A stretch of DNA of 21,348 bases from Candidatus Heimdallarchaeota archaeon (GTDB lineage Archaea; Asgardarchaeota; Heimdallarchaeia; Heimdallarchaeales; Heimdallarchaeaceae). Shown here one piece after another: positions 7,428-13,972 of the stretch. Position numbers and translations under genes: made by a program. Below the pieces are notes generated by a model. That model made no database searches, was not told the origin of the DNA, and worked only from the letters and a program-made list of their open reading frames with translations. The DNA lies in assembly GCA_030603505.1 (NCBI GenBank), contig JAUVXQ010000011.1, positions 1 through 21,348 of the forward strand, given 5' to 3'. Within the stretch, counting starts at the first letter, position 1. Each line of letters starts with the position of its first letter.

Positions 7428-8177
7428 ATGCTTACTAGGAACAAGAGTTTCACTATCTTTGCTATTACAATTCTTTTATTCATAAGTATATCAAATGCAC
7501 AATCACATAATAATTCAACGGAAAATAGCCACAGACTTAATTTCCAAAAAGAACCAATAAGTAACAACTTACTTTTCAATGATGACAATGACACTATTCC
7601 AGCAAGACCTATTCTATCAGTGAAAAAAACTGTAAATACAACTTTACTTGAGTCTTATGAGTGGGTTAGAATTAATGTAACAATTAAGAATGTTGGTAAC
7701 AGAACAGCTTACAATCTTACAGTTACTGATCCTCTTTTTGGTTCATGGGTATACTCTACATCAAATTTTACTATCCAAAAGTATGTTATAGTTGAGATAA
7801 ATGCTACTATCAATTATTTTTATTATCTACAACCTATTCTAGAAGGTAATTTCACACTAGAATCAACAGAAGTAACATACAATGACTTTTCAGGTACTGA
7901 ATATCTCTCTATTTCTCATGAATTTAACATTCTTGTTTACGAAATAGAACACATTCCTATCATTGAAGGAAATTTATGGTGGAAAATCCTACTTTATTGT
8001 TTTCTTGTATTATTAACTCTTGGAACAATCGTTCTATTTGATTTTCTGTACTTAAATAAATTCTTCCGTGGTAGAAAGAAGAGACCGGTAGCTTCTATAA
8101 GTCCCTCAGCAAAGAAAAGCAAACGTGGCGTTAAAAAGAAAGTTCAGAAAAAGAAAGTTCAGAAAAAGAAAAAATAG
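7428..8177 (+). CDS. TRAP-beta (SSR2)-like single-pass membrane protein with basic tail
   Basis: A 249-residue type I membrane protein. It has a signal peptide (residues about 7-24, ending SNAQS) and a hydrophilic linker (25-60). One beta-sandwich domain (62-172) contains VRINVTIKNVGNRTAYNLTV and a later EGNFTLESTEVTY. A transmembrane helix (185-207) and a strongly basic tail ending in two KVQKK repeats and K4 follow. The same layout (signal, one domain with NVG...A.D/N.(T/E)(V/L), then (A/E)G-x-F-x-(F/L)-x-S, TM, Lys-rich cytosolic tail) is that of eukaryotic translocon-associated protein beta. The domain also matches generic DUF11, to which TRAP-beta is related in fold, so a simple surface DUF11 protein is the main alternative. 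Several N-x-S/T sequons are present. The next gene is a Get3-type ATPase. The TRAP-beta reading is inference. Confidence 0.6.
   Translation: MLTRNKSFTIFAITILLFISISNAQSHNNSTENSHRLNFQKEPISNNLLFNDDNDTIPARPILSVKKTVNTTLLESYEWVRINVTIKNVGNRTAYNLTVTDPLFGSWVYSTSNFTIQKYVIVEINATINYFYYLQPILEGNFTLESTEVTYNDFSGTEYLSISHEFNILVYEIEHIPIIEGNLWWKILLYCFLVLLTLGTIVLFDFLYLNKFFRGRKKRPVASISPSAKKSKRGVKKKVQKKKVQKKKK
8139..8168 (+). repeat. 15-bp tandem repeat encoding KVQKK units
   Basis: Two perfect head-to-tail copies of AAAGTTCAGAAAAAG at the end of the TRAP-beta-like gene. They expand its lysine-rich cytosolic tail, probably by replication slippage. Confidence 0.9.
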
Positions 8178-8179
8178 CT

Positions 8180-8200
8180 CTTTTTTCTTTCTATTTTATT
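8180..8200 (+). terminator. T-rich terminator after the TRAP-beta-like gene
   Basis: CTTTTTTCTTTCTATTTTATT directly follows the stop codon and precedes the get3 TATA element, so the two genes are probably transcribed separately. Confidence 0.4.
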
Positions 8201-8213
8201 CCAAATCTATCAA

Positions 8214-8221
8214 TTTAAATA
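8214..8221 (+). promoter_or_regulatory. TATA element of get3
   Basis: TTTAAATA, 31 bp before ATG 8245. The spacing favours that start over ATG 8269 and suggests a leaderless mRNA. Confidence 0.5.
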
Positions 8222-8244
8222 TAGCAATCTTAAGAAAATGTTTG

Positions 8245-9231
8245 ATGACTCTTCGTAATTTACTTTCTATGGACTTGAAATTTCTGCTTGTAGGTGGAAA
8301 AGGTGGAGTAGGAAAAACGAGTGTTGCTTCTGCTTTAGCTATTACTTTAGCCGAAGAAGGCAAAAAGGTTCTATTGATATCAACAGATCCAGCACATAGT
8401 ATTTCTGATTCTTTTGCTCTAGATTTTTCTTCAGGTGATATAACAAAAGTTGAAGGCATAGATGGAGAACTATTTGTTTTAGAAATCAATCCTGATGATG
8501 CAGGAGAGGAGATGTCCAAATCCTTAGGTATGGAATCTATGCAAACAGACCAGCTTACAAATCTTTTAGGAGGTCAAGGTTTATCCGAATTACAAGGTTT
8601 AGGAGAAGATCTTAAAGAGATACCACCTCCTGGTATGGATGAAGCGTTATCTTTTGCAAAAATACTCGAATTCTCCCAAAACGATGAGTATGATACTATT
8701 GTTTTAGACACAGCACCAACAGGACATACTTTGCGATTGCTCAATCTTCCTGAATTTCTAGATTCTTTTCTTGGACGATTGTTAAAAATGAAAGCTTTCA
8801 TTTCAAATGCAATGGGTTTAGTAAAATCACTATTTGGTGGTAAAAGAGATAAAGATACCACGATTGAAAAATTGGAAGCAATGAAAGAAAAGATTATGTT
8901 TTCAAGAGACCTGTTAATGGATCCACTAAAAACTCAATTCATTATTGTTATGATACCAACTTTGATGAGTGTTTTTGAATCAGAGCGTCTTTCATCAGAA
9001 TTGAAAGATCACCTAATATCAAATAAATTCTCTGTTATCAATATGCTTAACCCCGATAATCCTGGATGTAAACATTGTAGTCAACGTAGACAAGAACAGT
9101 TGAAAAATGTAGAATATATTAATTCAGTATTTTCTAAGCAAGATATAAAAGTGATAGAAACTTTTGAAAATGAAATTAGAGGTATTGATATGCTTCGCTC
9201 ATTCGCTTCTGGATTACTAAATGAAGAATAA
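8245..9231 (+). CDS. get3: Get3/ArsA-type ATPase
   Basis: A 328-residue SIMIBI-class ATPase of the Get3 (TRC40/ArsA) family, which in eukaryotes delivers tail-anchored proteins to the ER membrane. The deviant Walker A is GKGGVGKT (18-25), switch I has TDPAHS (47-52), the A-loop region has PPGMDEA (128-134) and switch II is DTAPTGHT (155-162). NPGCKHC (C275, C278) is the CxxC pair that binds zinc at the Get3 dimer interface and is absent from bacterial ArsA pumps. A single ATPase domain, unlike the duplicated arsenite ArsA, fits Get3. A helical stretch at about 170-210 with NAMGLVKSLFGG fits the client-binding region. The frame is open upstream to 8125 but that part overlaps the previous gene and is Lys/Arg shadow. 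ATG 8245 (or 8269) is the real start. It lies next to the TRAP-beta-like gene. Confidence 0.92.
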   Translation: MTLRNLLSMDLKFLLVGGKGGVGKTSVASALAITLAEEGKKVLLISTDPAHSISDSFALDFSSGDITKVEGIDGELFVLEINPDDAGEEMSKSLGMESMQTDQLTNLLGGQGLSELQGLGEDLKEIPPPGMDEALSFAKILEFSQNDEYDTIVLDTAPTGHTLRLLNLPEFLDSFLGRLLKMKAFISNAMGLVKSLFGGKRDKDTTIEKLEAMKEKIMFSRDLLMDPLKTQFIIVMIPTLMSVFESERLSSELKDHLISNKFSVINMLNPDNPGCKHCSQRRQEQLKNVEYINSVFSKQDIKVIETFENEIRGIDMLRSFASGLLNEE

Positions 9232-9271
9232 TCCCTACTCTTGTTAATTTAAAAGGTAGAGGTATTAAAAG

Positions 9272-10099
9272 ATGAAAAATCCAAATATTGAAATAAAAAC
9301 CGTAGAAAATGATATAATCTTTGCAGATGCTCACTGCCACTTACTTCCCCCATGGTTCAAATATGACCAAATTGAAGCAGTAATTGAGAGAGCTAGAAGT
9401 AAAAATGTAAAAATAATTATAAATAGCGCAATTTCAGCTGATAATTATGAGTTTGGACTGAGAACCACAGAATTTCCAGGAGTGTATCTGTCTCTAGGTT
9501 TAGATCCTTCGTCAGTTTCAGAAGAAGATTTCAATACATTTACTAAATATTTTAAAACAAATAAAGACAAGATTGTTGCTATTGGAGAAATAGGTTTAGA
9601 TTATCATTGGACTAAAGAGTCTTTAAAACAAGAAAAACAGAGAATAAACTTACATAAATTGGTACAATTTGCTTTAGATAATAAAAAACCAATTGTTATC
9701 CACTCAAGAAAAGCGGAAAAAGATGCAATAGAAATTCTGCAAGAAATGAATGCTAAGGATGTTTTGATGCACTGTTTCGATGGTACAGATGAACAAGTTA
9801 AGCAAATAGTTGAAGAAGGATGGTTCATTTCAGTTCCAACAAGTGCTGTTTACAGGAAAAATTACATGAGGAAAATAGACCTCATTCCCCCTAAAAATCT
9901 CATGTTTGAAACAGATAGCCCTTTTCATTCGTTAGAACGTGGAAAAAACAATGAGCCTTCTGTAATATCGATTCTCTGTAAACATGCTGCAAACCAAAAA
10001 CAGTTGAAAGAGGAAGAATTAGCTCGAATAACAACAGAAAATATATGTGATTTTTATGGGATAATTCTAAATTCTGAATCCTCATCTTTCACTAGTTAA
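9272..10099 (+). CDS. tatD: TatD-family metal-dependent nuclease/hydrolase
   Basis: A 275-residue TIM-barrel protein of the TatD family, known mainly as 3'-5' exonucleases or DNases that need divalent metal. Seen are FADAHCHL (H21, H23), GEIGLDYHW (E106), IVIHSRKAEKD (H144), LMHCFDGT (H167) and MFETDSP (D215), the full metal ligand set. The segment that usually reads GxHP is GLDPS here, so the family His is replaced by Asp. It begins 40 nt after get3, with TTTAAAAG at 9248-9255 and a GAGG nine nt before the ATG. It could use its own promoter or be co-transcribed. Its stop codon overlaps that of the convergent DegV-like gene by 4 nt, sharing the palindrome TTAA. Confidence 0.9.
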   Translation: MKNPNIEIKTVENDIIFADAHCHLLPPWFKYDQIEAVIERARSKNVKIIINSAISADNYEFGLRTTEFPGVYLSLGLDPSSVSEEDFNTFTKYFKTNKDKIVAIGEIGLDYHWTKESLKQEKQRINLHKLVQFALDNKKPIVIHSRKAEKDAIEILQEMNAKDVLMHCFDGTDEQVKQIVEEGWFISVPTSAVYRKNYMRKIDLIPPKNLMFETDSPFHSLERGKNNEPSVISILCKHAANQKQLKEEELARITTENICDFYGIILNSESSSFTS

Positions 10100-10932
10100 A
10101 GCAATGCAATTGACCCATAATTTGGACCTAGTAAGTGACTACTAACTAACGAGGTTTCTGTTTTTATAGCATTGGTCATTGAGATTACATCTAGAACTTT
10201 CTTTATACTCTTTTCAAATTCCCCTGATCCACCATAGAATACTTTTTTGAATTCTTTAGCTTTAGTTGTTATTTCTATTTCCTTTGTTAGATTTTTTACA
10301 ATTGATCTTAGGTTTCTACCGCTTGAAGAGTTGGACCAAGAGCTATGATACAGTTCATACATCTCATATGGTTTGAAAGATTTGCGTATTCCAGAAAAAA
10401 TAGATCCCTTCCTTATACCCACACTGTTAAGTCTATCATTTTTAGCTATCAAGAAAGAATGAATATGCTTGTTCAATGAAAAACATTCTTTTCTGATTTC
10501 ATTGATATTTTTCGCATCTAAGATAAATTTTGCTAATTCTTCAATTAGAAGCCCAGATGAAGGCCCTAGAGTTGGAGAATCAATCACATCTATCTTGACT
10601 TCAGCAATTAGTTTCTTTGCTAAAACAGCATTTTCAAAAACAGCAGGTGTTATCAATGTTGAGTGAAGGCAAATTATTGAATCAAATTCTTCAGATAAAT
10701 AGGTGAATAATTCAACGAAGTCTTTGATACTTGGTGAAAGTAACTGAGATTTTCTATCTTTGCGCATTAATTTGACTAAATTTGATGTTTCAAGTTCTCT
10801 TATTGTTTTCCTTTCTTTATGAAGAATACCTTTGGAATCTTTTATCAAATATCCAATAGGAAAGATGTTGTAATATTCGAGCCATTTATGAGGAATTTCC
10901 TTACTTGTATCTATAACAATCGCTGCTTTCAT
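10096..10932 (-). CDS. Divergent DegV-family protein
   Basis: A 278-residue protein with the DegV frame but weak motif conservation. It starts AAIVIDTSKEIP where DegV has IVTDS-x-ADL, has a mid-protein DVIDSPTLGPSSGLLIEELAKF resembling the DegV 'V-D-S/T-x-x-x-S-x-G' strand-helix, and ends SSHLLGPNYGSIAL like the usual SHxGPGxxG. The lipid-contact loop SSGLSGT is replaced by HSTLITPAVF, and the KGGR segment by RKGSIFSG. Fatty acid binding may therefore be lost or changed. ATG 10932 has a TATA-like TTTATCTA 35 bp upstream. It is convergent with tatD (4-bp overlap). Function is unknown. The family assignment rests on the fold-level pattern. Confidence 0.7.
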   Translation of the reverse strand: MKAAIVIDTSKEIPHKWLEYYNIFPIGYLIKDSKGILHKERKTIRELETSNLVKLMRKDRKSQLLSPSIKDFVELFTYLSEEFDSIICLHSTLITPAVFENAVLAKKLIAEVKIDVIDSPTLGPSSGLLIEELAKFILDAKNINEIRKECFSLNKHIHSFLIAKNDRLNSVGIRKGSIFSGIRKSFKPYEMYELYHSSWSNSSSGRNLRSIVKNLTKEIEITTKAKEFKKVFYGGSGEFEKSIKKVLDVISMTNAIKTETSLVSSHLLGPNYGSIALL

Positions 10933-10997
10933 TTGTTATTGGCCACCTATACTAGCAAATAGATAAAGCTTTGGACATTACCTAACAAAGGAACAAT

Positions 10998-11258
10998 TCA
11001 TTCTTTTAATCTTCCTTTGAACTCTTTTTTGTAATCTTCTACAAGAACTTCAATAGCTAATGCCCCTTTCCAACCACAATCATCGTTTGTGCATATATAC
11101 TTGATATTCATGCTAAGAAAATGTTCTATGTTTCTAAGAGGATAAAAACAATGGGGACAAACCTTAATTACTCCTTTAAACGACCCTCGTTTTATCTTAA
11201 CATCAACTTCTTCAAAATCTAAATCATCTTGATATTTTTCTTGGTTTATAATATTCAC
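10998..11258 (-). CDS. Small zinc-ribbon protein, function unknown
   Basis: An 86-residue protein with two Cys pairs, CPHC (C34, C37) and CTNDDC (C56, C61), forming a probable zinc ribbon, flanked by an acidic N-terminus and a Lys/Glu-rich C-terminal helix. I do not recognise a named family. It starts with GTG 11258, only 6 nt after the aIF1 stop, and no other start lies before the first Cys pair, so it is almost certainly translated from the aIF1 mRNA. That linkage hints at a translation- or nucleic-acid-related role, which is inference only. Confidence 0.7.
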   Translation of the reverse strand: MNIINQEKYQDDLDFEEVDVKIKRGSFKGVIKVCPHCFYPLRNIEHFLSMNIKYICTNDDCGWKGALAIEVLVEDYKKEFKGRLKE

Positions 11259-11264
11259 CTGGTA

Positions 11265-11576
11265 TTAAAATTGCACTTCGATATTAGAATCAGGGAAACC
11301 AAACTTAATCATCATATCCTTTATCTTAAATCGATGATCACCTTGTAGCTCGATTCTTCCTTCTTTAGCTGTTCCACCACATGCAAGTTTCGATTTAAGC
11401 TTTTTAGCTAAAGCACCAAGATCAACTTCAGATGGATCGATACCAACGACGAGAGTGTAGTTCTTCCCCCACTTTCGTTTTTCCAAAAAAATTCGTATAA
11501 CTTGTTCTTCTTTTGCTATTTCTTCACAGACGCACAAATCCTTTGGCAGCCCGCACACTTTACAACTTTCTTCCAT
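11265..11576 (-). CDS. sui1: Translation initiation factor aIF1 (SUI1/eIF1)
   Basis: A 103-residue SUI1-domain protein. aIF1 binds the small ribosomal subunit near the P site and polices start-codon selection. The N-terminus carries the archaeal zinc knuckle CKVCGLPKDLCVCEE (C5, C8, C15, C17). The SUI1 core has KRKWGKNYTLVVGID, then LKSKLACGGTAKEGRIELQGDHR, the most conserved part of the family, and it ends in the usual GFPDSNIEV strand. Length is typical. ATG 11576 lies 30 bp downstream of TATAAAAA, giving a leaderless mRNA; a GAGG 13 nt upstream would be used only if the transcript starts earlier. It is followed at 6 nt by the zinc-ribbon gene. Confidence 0.96.
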   Translation of the reverse strand: MEESCKVCGLPKDLCVCEEIAKEEQVIRIFLEKRKWGKNYTLVVGIDPSEVDLGALAKKLKSKLACGGTAKEGRIELQGDHRFKIKDMMIKFGFPDSNIEVQF

Positions 11577-11598
11577 TGTGCAAACTACCTCTCAATAC

Positions 11599-11606
11599 TT
11601 TTTATA
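11599..11606 (-). promoter_or_regulatory. TATA element of aIF1
   Basis: TATAAAAA on the minus strand, 30 bp before ATG 11576. Confidence 0.6.
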
Positions 11607-11699
11607 TGTTTGCATTAGATGTGAAAAAGAATTAGATTCTCTTTTATAATATATGAAATAATAATGTGAAGGATTAGCTAATTTTATATCCTCGTACAA

Positions 11700-11740
11700 A
11701 TGTTAATGGTTCCATCCTAAAGATGGATAGAGTTTAACAT
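11700..11740. other. Nested inverted repeat in the 424-bp aIF1 / radical SAM spacer
   Basis: ATGTTAA (11700-11706) pairs with TTAACAT (11734-11740). Inside it, TCCATC (11711-11716) pairs with GATGGA (11722-11727) around a 5-nt loop. A T-rich run follows at 11752-11770, so on the plus strand it looks like an intrinsic terminator, yet no rightward gene precedes it. A TATA-like stretch near 11643-11652 could start a short RNA. The rest of 11577-12000 is AT-rich spacer with the two divergent promoters and no open frame worth naming. Confidence 0.4.
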
Positions 11741-11970
11741 AAACGAGTATATTTTTTTTGTTTTTTTTTGTAGACATCACTTATTTTTCTAGGAGAGTAC
11801 AATATTGTAACTATTTGTTAGATCTTCCATTTTTATGGTTTCTCCATTAAATTTATCTCTTTTTCTGGTTGCAAATAACTAGTGCTTAAAAACGGGTTCG
11901 CTTATTAATTTGCAAAAAATAGTATATTCATCTATGCTCAAATTCAAAAAAAAAATTCTACGACCGAAAA

Positions 11971-11978
11971 TTATATTT
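11971..11978 (+). promoter_or_regulatory. TATA element of the radical SAM gene
   Basis: TTATATTT, 30 bp before GTG 12001. It supports the GTG start and a leaderless mRNA. Confidence 0.5.
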
Positions 11979-12000
11979 CGTTTTGATGTATATGTGATGT

Positions 12001-13623
12001 GTGAGTGTTCTAATTATTGATTCATTAGCATCTAATGATGGTAGGAGAAAATACTCTCGAGATGCCATCGGAGTAGGACCACGGCTATTATCAGGAGTTT
12101 TTGAAAAATATAATTCTAATACTCAAATTGCTAGAGTTGAAGATCTGCTAGAAAAAAGTGTTTCCAACCTAATTACTCAAAATGAGATTTTCCTTATAAG
12201 TGGGATGACTGTTGATTTAATCGCTGTTAAGAGAGTTATTAGAAAAATACGACAAAACAATAATAAATCACAAATTATTCTGGGGGGACCTATTCTCTCA
12301 GACGAAGAACTGATTAATTCTCTAGAAATAGATATTGGCATAATAGGTGAGGGTGAGCGAATTTTAGCTGATCTAATAGAAAATAGCTTCTCTATAGACA
12401 ATTTTAGAGAAAAAAAGGCAAATCAATATTATTGCATAAAATTTGTAAAAGATAAAGTGCTTTTCAAAGGAATTACGTGCCACACGCATTCTCTTTTTGA
12501 AGAATTTTCGCCCTCCACTGAGATTATACAAGATTACCCAGATTATTGGTTTTCAAAAGTGTATGTTGAAGTAGTTAGAGGATGCTCTAATCACATTCGA
12601 GGAGATATAGTCAAGTTAAATGGTGGTTGTAATAATTGTAGCTTATGTGATACTCCCGAAGTTTTTTCTGAAGAAAACTGTCCAGAGGTTATTCCACCAG
12701 GATGTGGTTTTTGCAGTGTTCCAGCAACTTTTGGACCTGCAAGAAGTCGAAATGTTCAGCAAATAGTAAAGGAGTGCGATGAACTACTATCAAAAGGTGT
12801 CAGGCGAATCATTCTCTCTGCTCCTGGATTCTTAGATTTTTGTAGAGGTAAAAACAATGAACCATTATTTTCTCCTACTTATCCTACTCCAAATCTAGAA
12901 AAAATCGAGGAGTTACTATCCAAACTCTCAGAAATACGAGATCAACAAAAGCATATCTGCAGCATTTCAATCGAAAATGTTAAACCATCACTAGTAAATC
13001 CTGAAGTTGCTAGAATAATTGGTAAATACCTACCAAATACTTCTATAAGTATAGGTTGTGAAACTTTCGACGATGATCATAGTAATAAAATAGGAAGACC
13101 ATCCAAACCATCAAGAGCATTAGAAGCTGCGAAGCTGTTTAGCGAGAATAAAATTTTCCCTCAAATTTACTTAATACATTCATTACCAGGAGAAACTGTT
13201 AATACAGTAGAAATCACTAAGAGAACAATTGAGGAAAACAAATTGGATTTTGTTGAGAAGATAACAGTTTATAGATATTTACCACTACCTAATTCTCCAT
13301 TTTCAGTGACTAACTCTCCTTCTCCTGTAGAAAGACATTTGCTAAAAATTAAAAGAGAAGAACTTAAAAAAACTATCATTCGGTTCAATTTAAACAAGAA
13401 AAAATCCCTAATCAACGATGAACTTACTACAATAGTAGCTGAAAAGGATAAAAAACGTGAAGATACCTACATTTGTTACCCTATTTTTAGTGGTCCTGCC
13501 ATAAGTGTTTACTCTTCTAGTAACATTATAAAAAAAGTACTTACAATCAAAATCTCTAGTGTCATTAGTGATAAATTAGTTGAAGGTAAAATTATAAATG
13601 AAGGAGAATCGTCACTTCATTAG
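12001..13623 (+). CDS. B12-binding-fold radical SAM protein with Cys-rich insertion
   Basis: A 540-residue protein. Residues 1-130 form a Rossmann-like B12-binding-type domain (LIIDSLA, GVGPRLLSGVFEK, IILGGPILSDE, IIGEGE) without an obvious cobalamin His motif. The radical SAM barrel follows. The cluster motif is unusual: VEVVRGC (C195) supplies the first Cys, but GCGFC (C235, C238) comes 40 residues later instead of within CxxxCxxC. Four further Cys lie between (C210, C213, C216, C227). I recall a similar RGC...C-x-x-C...IPPGCGFCS layout in archaeal radical SAM proteins but cannot verify a family name. Also seen are ILSAPGFLDF and SIGCETFDDDH for SAM and barrel strands, and LIHSLPGET. It may carry an auxiliary Fe-S cluster. 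The GTG start is fixed by a TATA element 30 bp upstream. Reaction and substrate are unknown. Confidence 0.85.
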   Translation: MSVLIIDSLASNDGRRKYSRDAIGVGPRLLSGVFEKYNSNTQIARVEDLLEKSVSNLITQNEIFLISGMTVDLIAVKRVIRKIRQNNNKSQIILGGPILSDEELINSLEIDIGIIGEGERILADLIENSFSIDNFREKKANQYYCIKFVKDKVLFKGITCHTHSLFEEFSPSTEIIQDYPDYWFSKVYVEVVRGCSNHIRGDIVKLNGGCNNCSLCDTPEVFSEENCPEVIPPGCGFCSVPATFGPARSRNVQQIVKECDELLSKGVRRIILSAPGFLDFCRGKNNEPLFSPTYPTPNLEKIEELLSKLSEIRDQQKHICSISIENVKPSLVNPEVARIIGKYLPNTSISIGCETFDDDHSNKIGRPSKPSRALEAAKLFSENKIFPQIYLIHSLPGETVNTVEITKRTIEENKLDFVEKITVYRYLPLPNSPFSVTNSPSPVERHLLKIKREELKKTIIRFNLNKKKSLINDELTTIVAEKDKKREDTYICYPIFSGPAISVYSSSNIIKKVLTIKISSVISDKLVEGKIINEGESSLH

Positions 13624-13768
13624 AATGGTGTCGACATTTTAACAGCCTTACAACTAATTAAGCTCGAAATTAGTACTCCCACAAATGAAATTTAAACTCC
13701 AATGAGGAATCAATACATCATACATCAAAGAAGTATAAAATTGATAGAATAGTATCGAAAATTCGAAT

Positions 13769-13915
13769 CTATCGAGCTTTAACAGGTTTAGCTATAAGAG
13801 ATCGTTGTTTGAATAGTACCCTACTTGAACAGCGAGGGCATTTAACACCAGGTAATATTCTTAATTCACTTGGGGTTATTTCATTTTTACATCTTGAACA
13901 AATGTATTTTGTCAT
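13769..13915 (-). CDS. rpoP: DNA-directed RNA polymerase subunit P (Rpb12-like)
   Basis: A 48-residue gene easily missed because of its size. The protein reads MTKYICSRCKNEITPSEL, then GVKCPRCSSRVLFKQR and a basic end. C6, C9, C26 and C29 make the zinc ribbon; Y-x-C-x-x-C, the strand before CPRC and RVLFKxR are hallmarks of archaeal RpoP / eukaryotic Rpb12. This subunit helps assemble the Rpo3/Rpo10/Rpo11/Rpo12 platform of RNA polymerase. It starts at ATG 13915, 57 nt downstream of the GlyRS stop on the same strand. A weak TATA-like TTAAGAAT lies 29 bp upstream, so it may have its own promoter or be co-transcribed. In many archaea rpoP neighbours rpl37Ae, which is not seen here. 13624-13768 beyond it is gene-free. 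Confidence 0.93.
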   Translation of the reverse strand: MTKYICSRCKNEITPSELRILPGVKCPRCSSRVLFKQRSLIAKPVKAR

Positions 13916-13972
13916 CAAATCAACATTTTAGTTTCTATTCTTAATCTTTTCTTTGTTAGCTAAAGAATTTCT

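Noticed and set aside
8125..8244. N-terminal extension of Get3 rich in Lys and Arg
   Set aside because: It overlaps the end of the TRAP-beta-like gene in another frame, precedes the TATA element and has no counterpart in Get3 proteins.
13758..13775. TTCGAAT resembling a tRNA T-loop
   Set aside because: No acceptor, D or anticodon arms could be built around it, and it overlaps the end of rpoP. I found no tRNA or rRNA gene in the window.
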